A stretch of 62,000 bases of DNA from Tubiluchus corallicola (GCA_030141605.1 JAQGDQ010000269.1:1-62000), one strand, 5' to 3'. Counted from the stretch's first letter, positions 45,301 to 57,508 are shown. Program-made: numbers and translations. Notes: generated from the sequence alone by a model not told the origin.

Positions 45301-48300
45301 TTAAAGCACTTCTTAGAAACTCTTGCTGTTTCAGTAGATGAAAATCTAGTAGAAAGGCTCCCAATAAAAGGTTAAGATGAAACTTATTAGGAAAAGTAAA
45401 ATACAACATCGAAACTTGGGGTTTAACGATTACTCAGGAAAAGCAGATTGACACATTTCATAGAAGTCTTCTTAGGAAAGTTTTAAAGGTAAGATGGTCA
45501 TCTGTTGATCAAAAATGAAGATTTATACTCCAGAACGAAATAAATTTATTGGAGTTCAAAAGTCAAGATCCGAAGATTAAGATGGCTAGGACATCTTCAA
45601 AGATTACCAAATGAAGCACCAGTAAGAATCGCCTTAAAGGAAGCCTTAAAACCTTGCAAAAAACCACCTGACAAACTTGATAAATAAAGATAAGAGAAAT
45701 TAAATAAAAGTTTATTCATTTGCAAAAAAAACACTTGGCAAATAAAAAAGACTTGGATAGCTAAGATAAACAAAGATGTTTAACAACTTCAACAAAATCT
45801 GTCTTTTAGAGCAGAAGAACTTATGCTGTTAGCTGCAAATAGAAGTGGGTGAAACACTCTATAAATGTTGATACCTCAATGCCTACAATAGGTGGAATGA
45901 GATTTTGAAGAAAAAGAAACGTATTCAGACGTATCAGTCGTATTATAATTAAATCTACTTGCTAGCATTAGTTTATTTTCAAAAATAATTTTGCATTTCT
46001 GGTTGACTATCCTTATCTCAAACGCTGAGGGAAAGGCTGACTGACCTGTCTCTTTTCAGTGTCATAAACTGCTCTAAATCTTTCTTCTCTTTCTGCAATC
46101 GTAATGTGGCTCGTTTCTGTTCATCAGCTGACAAACCTTTCCTTCTGACTTCGTCATCAAAACTCCTGCAAACAATCATTATTAATTAATTACTATTAAT
46201 AACTTTAGCAGTGAACATTAAATCATTAATAAAATGCATTTATTCCAATGACGGATTCAATCACAATAATAATAAATAACTGTGAATATGCAAAACTTTA
46301 CGATAGGGACCCAATGTTGACCTATGGCCAGTAGTACTTTGTTAAATACATCTTACAAAAACATTTAAAAAGTAGGACACTGTCTTAAAAAGCGATTAAT
46401 GTTTTCTTATGTAATATAATTATTGTGTCCATATGAGGGTGAACTAGTCGCCTAAGCTGAATCACTTTATCATGTAATGTTCCAGAGATTGCTCTTGGGG
46501 TTGGTGCAGGTACCAATCGATGCCATACTTCGTCGATTTTGAGAATACTTCTAATTAAATGGAGGGCCTATATATCTACATTATGCTGACGAAAACCTCA
46601 TGCATTAATCCTAACATATTATAATCGCATAACCATAACACACATAAAAAGGCACAGATAATCGGTACTTTGCGCAAATGAAGCTTACACTTAAATTTTA
46701 CACGCTACGTAAGTGCCCGATGGCTTGTTTGAAAGATTCTTTTGGGTTTGCGTTTGCTAAACGCTTAAAAATTTGTGCATGACTGCCGTATATTCCATTT
46801 GTTCAGTCTTGTCAATAAATCACTCTAACTTTTCACCTATTACTCAATAGGTCAATTTTGAAAGTTTGATTTACTGTAAATCCATTCAGCTTCTAATACA
46901 TTAACATTAAGCAACGATAAACTGCAAATTGCTCATAACTATGCGTATTTAGGAATAACCTTTAATGCCAGTGACTCTATTAATGCAGCTAAATAGGAAC
47001 TGCATAATAAGGCCACCAAACTTAGACAAAAGCTGTGTGAAATTGTTTGATACCCTGACCAATCCAGTTGCACAATACTCGTGTGAGGTTTGGGCACCCT
47101 TTTTATAACAAAAAAAATGGAGAAGGATAATGTAACATGTATCGAAAACGTGTATGGTTCCTTGCCAACAGAACTTCCTAACAATATACCCAATATACAT
47201 TAATATCATTATCGAAACTAAAAATATTGGATTAGATAAATAAACATGGCCGAAAATTCCTTTCCCTTTATCTCACTGAAACTTTGGTTAACGTCCGGAA
47301 ACCCAAAAATAGGATGGATGAAAACATCCTTGAATAAAAATTTCTCTGGAAAGTTAGAATTTTGTGTGTTTACTCGGGACCTTGAATATGCTGCCAAATG
47401 AAACAATATAACTGGTTAGCTAAGAAGATTAATGTTCAGGCCTCCTCGATGCGCCTATAATTTCAAGTTTACTTAAGTAACCCGAGTGTTCTTAGTGCAA
47501 AGTTGCGTAAGGTACATAAAAGCTGCGCGATCTTGCGCAAAACCTGCAGTGACCTTACAGGTCTTACAGGCAAGTCTAAACCTAAATTTAGATACTGCGT
47601 AGTAGGCCTATTTAAAAAATTGTGAAAATATTTACTAAATATAAATATAACTTTTACCATTTGTATTTGTACAAGGGTAACGTTTTCCACAATTCTTGGT
47701 TTCCTAAATCCACCTCATACCAAAAAATGAGAACTACACTAAGATTTAGATAGCCATAATTTGTATTATGAAAATGATGTAAAGTATTTTATTGATCAGA
47801 ACTGTATTTTTATGTAAATTTTTTATTACCTTACTAACACATTCATTTTCATTTTTATTTATATATTTACTAATATAAATTCGGCATTTAATGTATGAAT
47901 GTTTTTCATGGCAATGAACTTAAATTAAACGAGATTAGTTCCTAAGTCACAACAGGTACGCGCGCCCCCAAAACCTAACAAGGGGTACAATATTATAACC
48001 TACGTCTAAGGCCTAATGTAGACTCAGTAGTCAGTAGACTTCTCTAATTAGAAGACAAGCAACCAACCAGTTCTTCCTAGGCTAATTCACATGAACAACA
48101 TTTTTATTCGCCGCCTACAAAAACCTATTAACACTTGTACTATCTCTTCCTTGTAAGTCTTTAGTCCAACGACCTCTAACAATAGTTTCTACGAAATTTC
48201 ATTCAGCGAAACAGGTAGTGCAACAGCGAACAAGAAAAGGGACGGTCGACCGTCTAAATAAACGAGTGACCGCAACATTCGCCCGGCAAATAAAAACAAG

Positions 48301-51300
48301 TAAACAACAAAAAACTCAAAAAATAAATAATTAACTAAACAGTTATAAACAGAATAGCAGAACGTTATTGCCGAATAGTCGACCATAAAAAGACTGACGT
48401 CTAGAACACCGTACTCTATCCACACGATAGGCTTTTACATGCAGTTACTTTGCAAATACAGTGTAGAAGCGTGTCCTCTAACTTCTTTTCACTTCTGAAG
48501 TTCTACCGGTAAAACGGTTTGTATGAAAACGGGCTTTGTTTTAGCGTGTGCTGGAAAGGGTTTACGAAATCAAAGGAAAAAGAATTTCAGCAAAAAAACG
48601 AAAAAAGTTGTTATCAAATGTTTCGGCAATCAAAAGCAGAAGCGCAAATTAATTTTTAAGTTAGGCCTATATGCGGATGACACCAAGTACGTTGGACTTT
48701 TCCACCTCTAGATAATGCAAAAAAGGTAGGTTTTTAAGGCGCCATAGCCTGCTCTTTTGCAACAGGTTAGTCGCCGCAGTACGAGCGCAAGTACATTTTC
48801 CTGAACAAGTCTATAAAACTTAGTTCAGTCACTCACGGAAATTTTTGCACTCGTGCACTTGAAAATATAATTTATGTAGTCACTTTTCGTCAATAATTCA
48901 TTGTTTTTAGTGACAGAACGTCGTTTACCCAACCAATATAAATGGGCTGTCTTAGCTGCGTCACCAGCGTGCATTATTATTGGCTGCGTATTTCGAGAAT
49001 TGTGTCTGCGCACTGATGAACGAACTGACGAAAATCAAGGCCAACTTGGCATCGGCCTCCATGCGGTCCTTCAACACTGACAAACTGGAGAATGACAGTA
49101 TGGACGGCCTATAAGAAACAACAACTCAGTTAATGCCTCGTACAAGGAACAAAGCTTTGAACAAAAACTAACCAACCGCCTTCAGATAAATCAAGCAGTT
49201 AACTATTAAATACCGTCGCTACAAAGCCATGTATGCCAAGTATATTATAGAAGAGGCATACAACTATTTTCACTGCTACTTTATTATGTGATGATTCGAC
49301 CAAATGACCAACCAACCAACTAATCAATCGGCTTACTAACCCACTAAGCGACAGGTTGATTATCTTACCTACACACTAATCAACCAGACAACCAACTACA
49401 ACTCTGTAAACTTAAAGAATTAATACTACGATTATTTAATTAGCTGACTAAAGAATAAAAAATAAATAAAAGGATGACAGAAAAATAGAACTGAGTTACA
49501 ACAATCTAAATGTTCTCGTAACTAATGTTACTGATCAACAATGTGGCTCGGAAGTGGTGCTGACAAGCCACTGGCATAGTAGTTTCTAGTTTTTTACTGG
49601 ATTACTGCTGCGTTTACCTGTCTTGAGGGAATTTTTTTTATTTTAGAGTTCTGCCTGCCCATTGTCTGCAAAAATAAATAGGCATGCGATGATGATGATG
49701 ATGATCAACAATGTATCAACGTAGCAGTTTCTTACTATTTTTATGCATGTAGAACAGGTTAGAAAAACTCGATCTCCTCTGGTAAATGTGGTGCTTCAAA
49801 ATTATTCAGTAAAATCCAGCGAAACCCGCAGAAGCCCACATGACGTGAACCATTGATCAAACACAGCAGCCATTTTATCTGCTCTTCTATCACCGCCATT
49901 AATCATTATAAAATTAATAAAATTTCCTTCGAATATAATGCTCTCTTATCATCCGCGTGCATAAGGACGCCGGACGAAGAAATTAATCAAACTGAAATGA
50001 AAAGTCAGCAAAGTAACGTATTTTAATCCTTCATAGTTTGAAGTCTAGTGCATTACAGTAGATGGAAAGAAAACAGGAAGTCAAAATACGTGTAAATTCC
50101 TTCACTCTTCCTAGCGGCAAAATGCAACTTAATTAAAGAAAAAACACTCTTCATAAATAAAGTTTAAAAAATTCGTTTTCAAAATTTTATATCATTTACC
50201 GACAGTCTTATTACGTAAGGGCTGCGTTAGCATTTACCAGTAACACTGTATAAAACTTGTAAATAAACTCCGTGGTGACCGTTAGGCGTAGCCATTTAAC
50301 GGCAAGTCGTTTGAAACAAGTTTAGATAACACTGCGTAAAGTTTGAAAAAATAATCAGAGCATTCGCAGCACACACTTCAGTAACTAAACAAGTTTAAAT
50401 TACTGTATATTGTCAATAAGATCAACAATGCGTTTTTTTATTTGATGAGTCAGTGGTACACACTGGGACGGCGATGCAGTGCCGTTTTCCCAGGTGGCGT
50501 GAATATTTTGAAATATTACGAATTTTCATTTCCAATTACGCTAGTCTTTGAAACAAGTAAGCGTAGTGCTAAGTAATATAAAATTTTATGGAAAGTTTTT
50601 TAGGATATACTTTAAAATTTCCCTTTTCCCCCTTTAAGGCTATGCAAGGCCAAGTTTCCACTAGACGGTGAACACTTATTTTTGTAGCCCTGTCTATTGC
50701 GAAAACGTGATTAGTTATAATTACATATAATATTAGAAAATCATATAATATTGGACATGACGCTATGATTGCCTATGGCTGAATAAAAATAACAGTGCTT
50801 GTCATTTTTACTATAACAGATTGCGTTGAAAAGTTCTGGTTTACAGTAAATCATATTTTTCCTTCCTTACTATTCAAAATTTGATCAGTAAATATCAAAC
50901 ATTTTTCCATCTTTTTGCATTAGGGAACTGCTTTTTTGTATTATTGGGAAACAAAACAAAGTGCATGAGCCTACTTATATAACTCCGAATTTAATCTTTC
51001 AGTCAGAATGCACAGTGGCAAAATAATAACTCTGAAATGAATGACTAATCCTTCAGCAAAAATGACTATTTTTGCTACAAAAAACTACTGTCAAATTTCT
51101 TTCTAAAAGACAAACTTCAAACAGCAAAACCAGAATAAAGGCACTCAGAAGAGGTGCAGTCTGCGGAATCACGCAAGACTCTGAGCAAACATTTATTTTG
51201 GCATTTTCCATCTTGTGAATCAACGTTTAGAGTTAACTTTTTCAGCCAATTAAGCAATGGGTTTCCAGGTCTTGCCCGATGCATATCCATGTTTCAACTG

Positions 51301-54300
51301 TAGTTTGGTGTTTATAGCTTCACCCGTTTTGATTTCATAGGCATTTTTTATCTTGTGACCTTGACCTTAGTCGTTTGACCTTTGAAAGTCACACAATAAT
51401 CAACGAACTTCCAGTTCCTGTCCTGACCTATCCATTTGCCGAGTTTTGTGGTTGTAGCTTCATTTGCTTTAATTCTATTGCGCGGATAGACAGACGGTTG
51501 GACGAACAGACAGACAGACAAATGCGACTAAACGTCTTACACCTCTCTACCCCTAAAATTACCCAAACACGTCAATGGAGCACGTATCCCATATGAAATG
51601 ACGTTTTACTTTTACTCAACATACAGCTTTTAGTTATGCAAATCAAAGAAGTGTACCAAAGAACTCGACCCACCTTCAACTTCAACCGAAGCTAAAGAAT
51701 GATGATTCATGGATTATATAAACTGTACAATCTACATCCCGCGGCCAATTTTTTACACCTTTTATGGCGACTAACTCTTTATCACCAGGAAGCAAGAGAT
51801 CGTTGTAATACTTCATAAATGCACAATCTAATTGAAAGTGACTTTGCCTTAGGCTTCGAAGACAAAAAGCTCTACTGACATTAACAAGTTACGACTTTGT
51901 GCCGCAATGATATAAAGGCGTTAGCTGCACGCAACGGGTTAATATAAAATCAATTTTAGAAAGTTGGAGGGCAGTTTGTTAAATAAACCTTCTTTCACTG
52001 GAGAAGTTTCTTTCGTTTCAACCTTTTTGAGATAAGTTGCATCGTCTCTGAATTTCTCTGGAAGGCAATACATTTTAATGTGCAGTTCTAATGCTAATTT
52101 ATGCTAATTTATGTACTTAGTGTTGCGAATTTTGTTTACACAAGTGCTTATAGTAAATTTACACGACATTGTCTGTAAATTCCAATCCTGGCCTCCCATG
52201 TAAACATACTGCGTAATATGGTAGTCTGCGTATCTCAGTATGCACATTGGATCCCATTTTTGACAACATACGACAAACTCACAGTCATATAGTAGCTGGC
52301 AAGGTTTCGTGTTGCTTTACTTCGATAAAGTAAACTGCAAATACGCAGACGCATTTTTGATTTTTTTTGTATGTTTGTATGTTTTGTATATTTTGCGTGA
52401 ATATGAGAAATCAACCAAAATGCAGGGGTGATTTACCAGGCGTTGGTCAAGCAGTAACAACGAGAGGCTACCTCTGTCAGCTACCCATCTGTTACTATAG
52501 CAACAACAGCGTGCCTCTCTGCTGGTACAGTAGCAGTCCACCAAAGCTGGACCACTCACGCTACAGCTGTAACAATGCGGTCCACAACCTCCCTTGCGCT
52601 TTGCACCAAGAGGTAACGTGGCTCAATACTTTGCGTCATAAGGTGGCAAGTAGCAGGTAACAACCTTGCCCTCCTCCCATCCTCCCATGATATTACTTCA
52701 CTCTAGTCTGTCCCACTTCATTAGTTAGTGTTACTAAATTTAATGCAATAACGAGCCCCGTTCTCTTAGAATGGTATCTAAACAATGAAAATTTTATTAT
52801 TATGATTCGCAGAAAGCGTCTAAAATTGATATAAGCAGACAAAGAGTTCAAAGATGATGACTGCCTAACCAACCAAAAACATTAAATAAGCAAATATTAA
52901 ATATCAAACGAAGAGAAACGAAAGAACCAACAAATGAACGATGTTAATACACTGTAATATAATAATTAATATCGCTCCTGAGTTCGTGAAGCCGGCTTTT
53001 GAATTAACAGTTCACAGAGCATTTTGCCAACTGTAAACAACAATTCTACAACTACATAACAGAAATTATTATTATTATTACATCACTTTTACTTTAAATA
53101 CCACCAGGCAGGGCAACATTAGGTAAAAATTTTAAAGTATTTGGTACTACTCGGTCACGGCATCGAACTCATGACTTTCCAAACAGAAAACAGATATTCA
53201 CTAAATTATACAGTCTGGTCATAGTTGATTAGACTCGTCATAGACTCTAACGAACAAACAAAGAAACAAACAAACAAATGAAAACAGAGAACAAAATAAA
53301 ACAATTAATAAATGGACGAAACAGGGAAAAAACAAATAAGGTAACAGAGGACAAACAGTCCGATGACGAAACAAATAAATGGTAAAAGAAATATTTGTCT
53401 AACTGACAAACAGTTGAACAAACGAAAGAACAAAAGCGAATAAACAATGAAAACAACAAAAGCAACGACAATGCAGCAGTTTTATCACAAAATTACCGTT
53501 TTAGCCTCTTCAACTCTTTCTGCCATTCCTGTTCGATTTCCTGATGAATGACAGATTTTTTGTCTTCCCTTTCTTTCTGGAATATACGGAAAAGTTTGTC
53601 TTCTTCGTCTCTATGCCTCATCTCCATTTCCACCTGTGTGTCAATGTCCTGCCAATGCAAATTACATGCATTAGTATGAGGCTAAAAACAATAGAGTGCT
53701 TGTCAATCAGGTGTGGCTGCTGGTGTTTCAGTAACATTGATACTTCCTCTATAATCTGTTGTCGGGTTTGAGGTTTTCAGAAACGTATGCTGTTACATCT
53801 TTATTTTTGATACTTAGTACAAAATCTACACAAAGTAACCAACTTTTGATTTTAAATTAATTTGATTAATTTTAAAGAAAGACCAATTAAACTGACATGC
53901 TCCTACTTGTGTTCTTTTGTAAATGAGAAACGAAGGGCACATGCACGAAAAGTTTTTTTATGAACCCTGAATTTTCAAACGGTGAAGCAAAATCGTCAAC
54001 TAGCACCAAAAGGGAGGAGAATAATGTCGACTTCACATACCAAAGAAGAAGAGAATAATGCTTACCCTGCAAACTAAAAAGAAGAAAATACTGTTGATCC
54101 TACAACCTACAGGCCAAAGAGGAAGAGAATAGTTTTTATTATTAACAATTTTTGTTACAGAGAATAAGGTTGACCTTGCAGACCAAAGAGGAAGAGAATA
54201 ATGCTGACTCTGCAGATCCAGAAAGAGCATATTGTTAACCAAACAGACCAAAGGCCAAGGAAGAAGAGAATAATGTTGATCCTGCAAACCAAAGAGGAAA

Positions 54301-56244
54301 AGAATAATGTTGATTTGCTAGACCATAGAGGAAAAAAATAATGTTGACTGTGCAGACAAAAAAAGAATAGAGGAAAAGAATAATGTTAATCATGCAGGCC
54401 AAAGCAGAAGAGAATAATGTTGACCCTCCAGACCAAAGGACAAGAGAATAATGTTAATTCTACAGGCCAAAGAATACTGTTGACCCTGCAATGGCAGTAT
54501 TTATCACTAGACTATAAAAGTCAAGTATGGTTGATTCACATCAAAAACTGTAGACTATTATATTCATATGTGACTAATCAGCATGCATAGTTCGAGACCA
54601 ACTGTCACTTGACTATGCCTAGTCCAGTGTGGTTTACTCATGTGTTAATGAGCAGTGTGCCCTAATTTTCACATTTTGGCTCATATTTTAGACCTTTAAC
54701 CCCACTATGGCTTGAGCTGCTATATCAGGTATCTCCCCTGTAAGTTTTCCTGACTCCACATACCATAGCGTTCGAGTTATTCAGTGTTATGACTCCAACT
54801 GACCAATGTCATGTGTCCTTGACCATTCAATCAAGGTCACCATTCACCATACTGTTGTTGATGCCCCTACCTCCAGGTGTCTGTCCTGTCGTAACCTGAG
54901 CTACTTAAATTGCGAGTTAGCATGAATTAAAAGTGAATGCCTAAAAAATATCGATGCCCAATGTGATGAAATCAGGGTGTGCTTCCTGTATGGACCCATC
55001 CTCTTTGACCACAATGCATAGTGGTGTGCAGATCTCACTAATGGTGCAATTTAGCGACGAGTTGGAAAGCTTATATTTTAACCTATGACCTTAAAAAAGA
55101 TTTGCGATTTTGAACTTGAGCAATTAGGGTCATCATTCCTAGTAAAGGTTCTCATTCAGAATATATTTGTACATTGTGCTATAACTTATAATATTTTGAA
55201 AAAGAAAGTTTATTGATTCCTAATTTTAGGTAGTAGTTATAATCAGCAATAAAAAATGTAGTACATTTGACCTTATCAGTTCTTATATTTTTTCAGATGT
55301 TGAATGGCCATGTATCCTCACCTAAAAAGGCCACCCAGTAACTTGAAAATAAGCATTAATTATTACCATAAGATGGGCACATTATATCAAAATTCCCCAC
55401 TGCTGTAAACTACACATAACTAACGATAACAATGTAAATGATAGTAGTGGCGAATATGCTGAAGTTCATGCTGATAATGTAGTCAGGAGCAAGGACTGAT
55501 GGTGGATGATACTCTTAACTGGACCACGAGTAATTTAATGTAGACACTGTATATGGGTTTCGATTACAACTTATATGGACTTACAAAACTGCTGGATGGT
55601 TCTCACTATATTTCAAAAGTTTACACCATTAGTTATAGAACTTTAAATGCCTGCATCTGCTCAGCTATACTTACCACCGGAAGCATAGGAGCATCCTGTA
55701 TTTGCCCAACCCTCAATTTTGGTGGTCGGCTGACCTGAGCATTTTGTTGCATGGGGTGTTGTATGTGTAAGGCATGACTATCAAAATGTGCTTGATTGTT
55801 CTCACCATGCTTATACCATGGTTTGGGTGCCGCCAACGCTGCCCTAATCGCCACAGCATCTGTGTCGTAGTAGGCCCTTTCACCCTGGTACAGTTTGTGA
55901 CTTTCACTAGCTTTAGGAGCATTCAGGGCAGCTTGAATGCCCACTGCCCCGCCATCGAATCTTCCAGCAAGTACACGAGGGACATGGTTGTTGCAATAAA
56001 CTGCCTTGTCTTCTGGATCATGTTGATTGTGGATGTATGTACGAAGAGTTAACTTTGTTCCACAAACCGCACATTTCAGACACTGTGTGTGAAAGAAACA
56101 ACCTTTCAGAGGTCCGACTCTGTCCACACGATAAGTTTTGTCGCCACACCTTGTACACAACTGATACTCCGGATTAGCCAACATGATGTAATTTTCTGTG
56201 TCAGTAGGACCGAGAATAAGAACACTTTTCTGCACTGCACCAAA
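41263..56244 (-). CDS. Hil: Hillarin (LIM + coiled coil + transglutaminase-like protein)
   Basis: Eight exons with matching phases give 840 codons plus stop: 56244-55675, 53648-53497, 46165-46046, 44485-44290, 43930-43787, 43320-43238, 43061-42915 and 42373-41263. Order of parts: one LIM domain, a linker with two similar AALxAPK blocks, a charged coiled coil, a proline-rich hinge, a transglutaminase/KY-peptidase-like domain and a long C-terminal region. Hillarin of leech and fly has this architecture (about 800-850 residues) and is linked to the cytoskeleton and septins; KY is the vertebrate relative. The usual Cys, His and Asp triad positions read Thr, Asn and Gln here (GTESYHVLF, RNTWNAV, FVQCNWGA), so it is probably a pseudoenzyme. 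The first ATG inside 56244-55675 would cut only a short N-terminus; likely start codons lie in upstream exons. Confidence 0.94.
42915..43061 (-). CDS. Hil: Hillarin transglutaminase-like domain, exon b
   Basis: 147 bases, phase 2-2; acceptor TTAATTTTAG, donor CAG|GTAATA. Encodes AIFRWLTVKNLNAMQFDD through GIKYGTESYHVLFKRLC. The nucleophile Cys of the C-x-G-Y-A-x-L-F motif aligns with Thr in GTESYHVLF. Confidence 0.93.
43238..43320 (-). CDS. Hil: Hillarin transglutaminase-like domain, exon a
   Basis: 83 bases, phase 0 in and 2 out; acceptor TTTATTTTAG, donor AAG|GTAAAT. Encodes VAQEDQSTFTELVRQL and CVTDVEKAR, the start of the domain. Confidence 0.9.
43787..43930 (-). CDS. Hil: Hillarin proline-rich hinge exon
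   Basis: 144 bases, phase 0-0; acceptor CTCATTGCAG, donor AGC|GTATGT. Contains SRPPPPRPPEG, a possible SH3-ligand-like run, then YNDPAVFEELDEQAIS leading into the transglutaminase-like domain. Confidence 0.9.
44290..44485 (-). CDS. Hil: Hillarin coiled-coil exon 3
   Basis: 196 bases, phase 2 in and 0 out; acceptor CTTCTGTTCCAG, donor AGG|GTACGT. Encodes AQREILRKMMEQERQQT, a Lys/Gln-rich helix and a polar end (NESGYHSYNQR). Confidence 0.9.
45385..45930 (+). mobile_element. decayed reverse transcriptase C-terminal fragment, copy 2
   Basis: Reads in pieces as NIETWGLTITQEKQIDTFHRSLLRKVLK, cited here as the pieces ETWGLT and FHRSLLRKVLKVRW, then RLRWLGHLQRLPNEAPVRI in a shifted frame: the distal part of LINE reverse transcriptases (ETW...LRKIL...RLRWLGH). 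It lies in a hillarin intron, antisense. A roughly 110-base insertion separates it from copy 1 (15055-15500). Confidence 0.55.
46046..46165 (-). CDS. Hil: Hillarin coiled-coil exon 2
   Basis: 120 bases, phase 2-2; acceptor TGTTTGCAG, donor CAG|GTCAGT. Encodes SFDDEVRRKGLSADEQKR and LQKEKKDLEQFMTLKRDR, continuing the coiled coil without a gap. The intron separating it from 53497 is 7.3 kb. Confidence 0.9.
46880..47210 (+). mobile_element. decayed LINE reverse transcriptase fragment
   Basis: Contains ITFNASDSINAA, then NKATKLRQKLCEIV and, after a frameshift, NPVAQYSCEVWAP, matching the Y-L-G-I-T-F to L-Y-x-x-E-V-W-A stretch of LINE proteins. Stops and shifts show it is dead. Confidence 0.5.
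49540..49705 (+). repeat. SINE-like repeat with GAT tail, copy 2
   Basis: Second copy, in a hillarin intron, ending GGCATGCGATGATGATGATG. No clear tRNA promoter boxes were seen, so the SINE label is by structure only. Confidence 0.65.
50110..50645 (-). repeat. dispersed ~480-bp repeat, copy C
   Basis: Reverse-complement copy in the long hillarin intron. The reversed sequence has GTTATCTAAACTTGTTTCAA and the same 5' and 3' limits. Confidence 0.75.
52491..52504. promoter_or_regulatory. second X-box-like palindrome, in a hillarin intron
   Basis: GTTACTATAGCAAC is an imperfect RFX-type inverted repeat (six-base half sites, two-base spacer), in the 7.3 kb intron between coiled-coil exons 1 and 2. 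Confidence 0.35.
53497..53648 (-). CDS. Hil: Hillarin coiled-coil exon 1
   Basis: 152 bases, phase 0 in and 2 out; acceptor TTGGCAG, donor ACG|GTAATT. Encodes a highly charged helix (EMEMRHRDEEDKLFR, then QEWQKELKRLKR), typical of the hillarin coiled coil. Confidence 0.9.
54005..54500 (+). repeat. ~35-bp degenerate minisatellite in a hillarin intron
   Basis: About twelve imperfect units of the form GACCAAAGAGGAAGAGAATA followed by ATGTTGACCCTGCA, between the LIM exon and the first coiled-coil exon. Confidence 0.7.
55675..56244 (-). CDS. Hil: Hillarin LIM-domain exon
   Basis: 570 bases, phase 0-0, between acceptor TTACTTATTGCAG and donor GTG|GTAAGT. LIM ligands within the exon product are C30, C33, H52, C55, C58, C61, C84 and H87. 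The block YRVDRVGPLKG and GTKLTLRTY match the hillarin LIM as I remember it. The C-terminal half has two similar motifs, AVGIQAALNAPK and AVAIRAALAAPK, about 40 residues apart. Confidence 0.95.
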
Positions 56245-56580
56245 CTGCAATAAGTAAATTTAAGCCAAAGGTCGCTTGTCAATTTTGTTTGTCTTGCTGT
56301 TTAAACAGAAAACGAGTAGATGTTATTTTAGCTGCGAACACGAACACACACAAACCTTTTGCAGAACAACAAAGAACGTGCAAAAGTAGATAAAATAACG
56401 CTGAGTTAAAAAATTCGAGCTGAATTTCACCACTGATAAATGAATCACCTATTTAATTGGCTGTGTAAAGGCACTCTGATAAACATCAAGCAGCATCTGT
56501 TACCTGGCAGAGTACATGAATAAAACATAATTGAATACGTATTCCTTCACTGACGCAGACAACACAAATTATAGACCTTG

Positions 56581-56660
56581 TTATCGAAATCAAATCTCCC
56601 AGAAACGCTTGATAAAATGGCAGCTTTCGACAAAATCAGCTTCATTCCATTATCCTGTGG
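56581..56660 (-). CDS. Hil: possible 5' exon of hillarin with a start codon
   Basis: Preceded by an excellent acceptor (TTTGTTTTCATTCCACAG). In phase 0 it reads D-N-G-M-K-L-I-L-S-K-A-A and ends GRFDFDNK before a weak donor AAG|GTCTAT, running in frame into the LIM exon. It supplies a candidate Met. Boundaries are good to a few bases only; the weak donor is the main doubt. Confidence 0.45.
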
Positions 56661-57005
56661 AATGAAAACAAAAATACTGGATTAATAATTCACTATAATA
56701 TACCGTTATTATGTAATTATATGCACAATAGATAAAAAGACCGCTGATTTCACGTTAGTCGGTTAGCCTGATCAATCAATAATGCATTACGTGTGCTAGG
56801 TAAGGTAAAGCCGTATACCTGCACATAATTATACGAGCGTCGAGAATTATTAATTAAACATACAGCAGTACAGCCATTATAGAATCTTTATACCAGCACA
56901 TGATAATTAAAGAAAATCCATAGTGAGACGTAATTTGTCAGTCAGAGAATAGCTTTATCACACATTTGAAATGAACTTCGTGTACGGAAGTTAAATCTAG
57001 AAAAT

Positions 57006-57109
57006 ACCTTACCCAGTTTCACACGCCTTTTCACGCTCCAAACGTTTTCGTCGTCCACATAGTTTTCAAGCGGCGCAATGACCTTTTTTGCGTTACCGAC
57101 TGTATCAGC
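57006..57109 (-). CDS. possible 5' exon upstream of hillarin
   Basis: An open frame on the minus strand that includes KVIAPLENYVDDENVW and ends VKRRVKLGK. Acceptor-like TTTTCTGGTAG precedes it and AAG|GTATTT can serve as a phase 0 donor at 57005. The stronger-looking donor GTAAGG a few bases earlier would create a stop when joined to the next exon. With the phase 0 donor it reads in frame into 56660-56581 and then the LIM exon. No family recognised; it may instead belong to another gene. Confidence 0.35.
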
Positions 57110-57494
57110 TACCAGAAAATTAACAAAATTAATCCAGTCAGATCGACACGCAATCACACAGACTCGGAATTTATGACAATCGCACGATTTGAATGTAGAC
57201 ACCGATATTTGCTCACAGAAACACTGATCTTAGTCTGCACCAAACTTATAGCGCTGTATCCCAGGTATCGAAGTTCACGGTTAGCTGTCTGTTTCATGTG
57301 CCTTGTTTGGTTAGACAGTCATGGAGGGATTGGTGCACATGGTTGGCTGAACTTCCTAATAAGAGAAGAAGATTCTAGCGTGTCCATTACCTCACCTGTA
57401 TGCCCGTACACCTGTATACTTGTCCTCACAATAGCATACATCCGGTGGGTGCTTGCTGCAACGAGTTGCGTGGCGCGATTAAATTATTCAATCG

Positions 57495-57508
57495 GTTGCT
57501 ATGGCAAC
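57495..57508. promoter_or_regulatory. RFX X-box-like palindrome upstream of hillarin
   Basis: GTTGCTATGGCAAC fits the RFX consensus (GTTGCC ATGGCAAC) with one transition and sits in a locally CpG-richer stretch about 0.4 kb beyond the candidate 5' exon of hillarin. RFX factors bind such sites to drive ciliary and other genes. Function here is inferred from the motif only. Confidence 0.45.
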
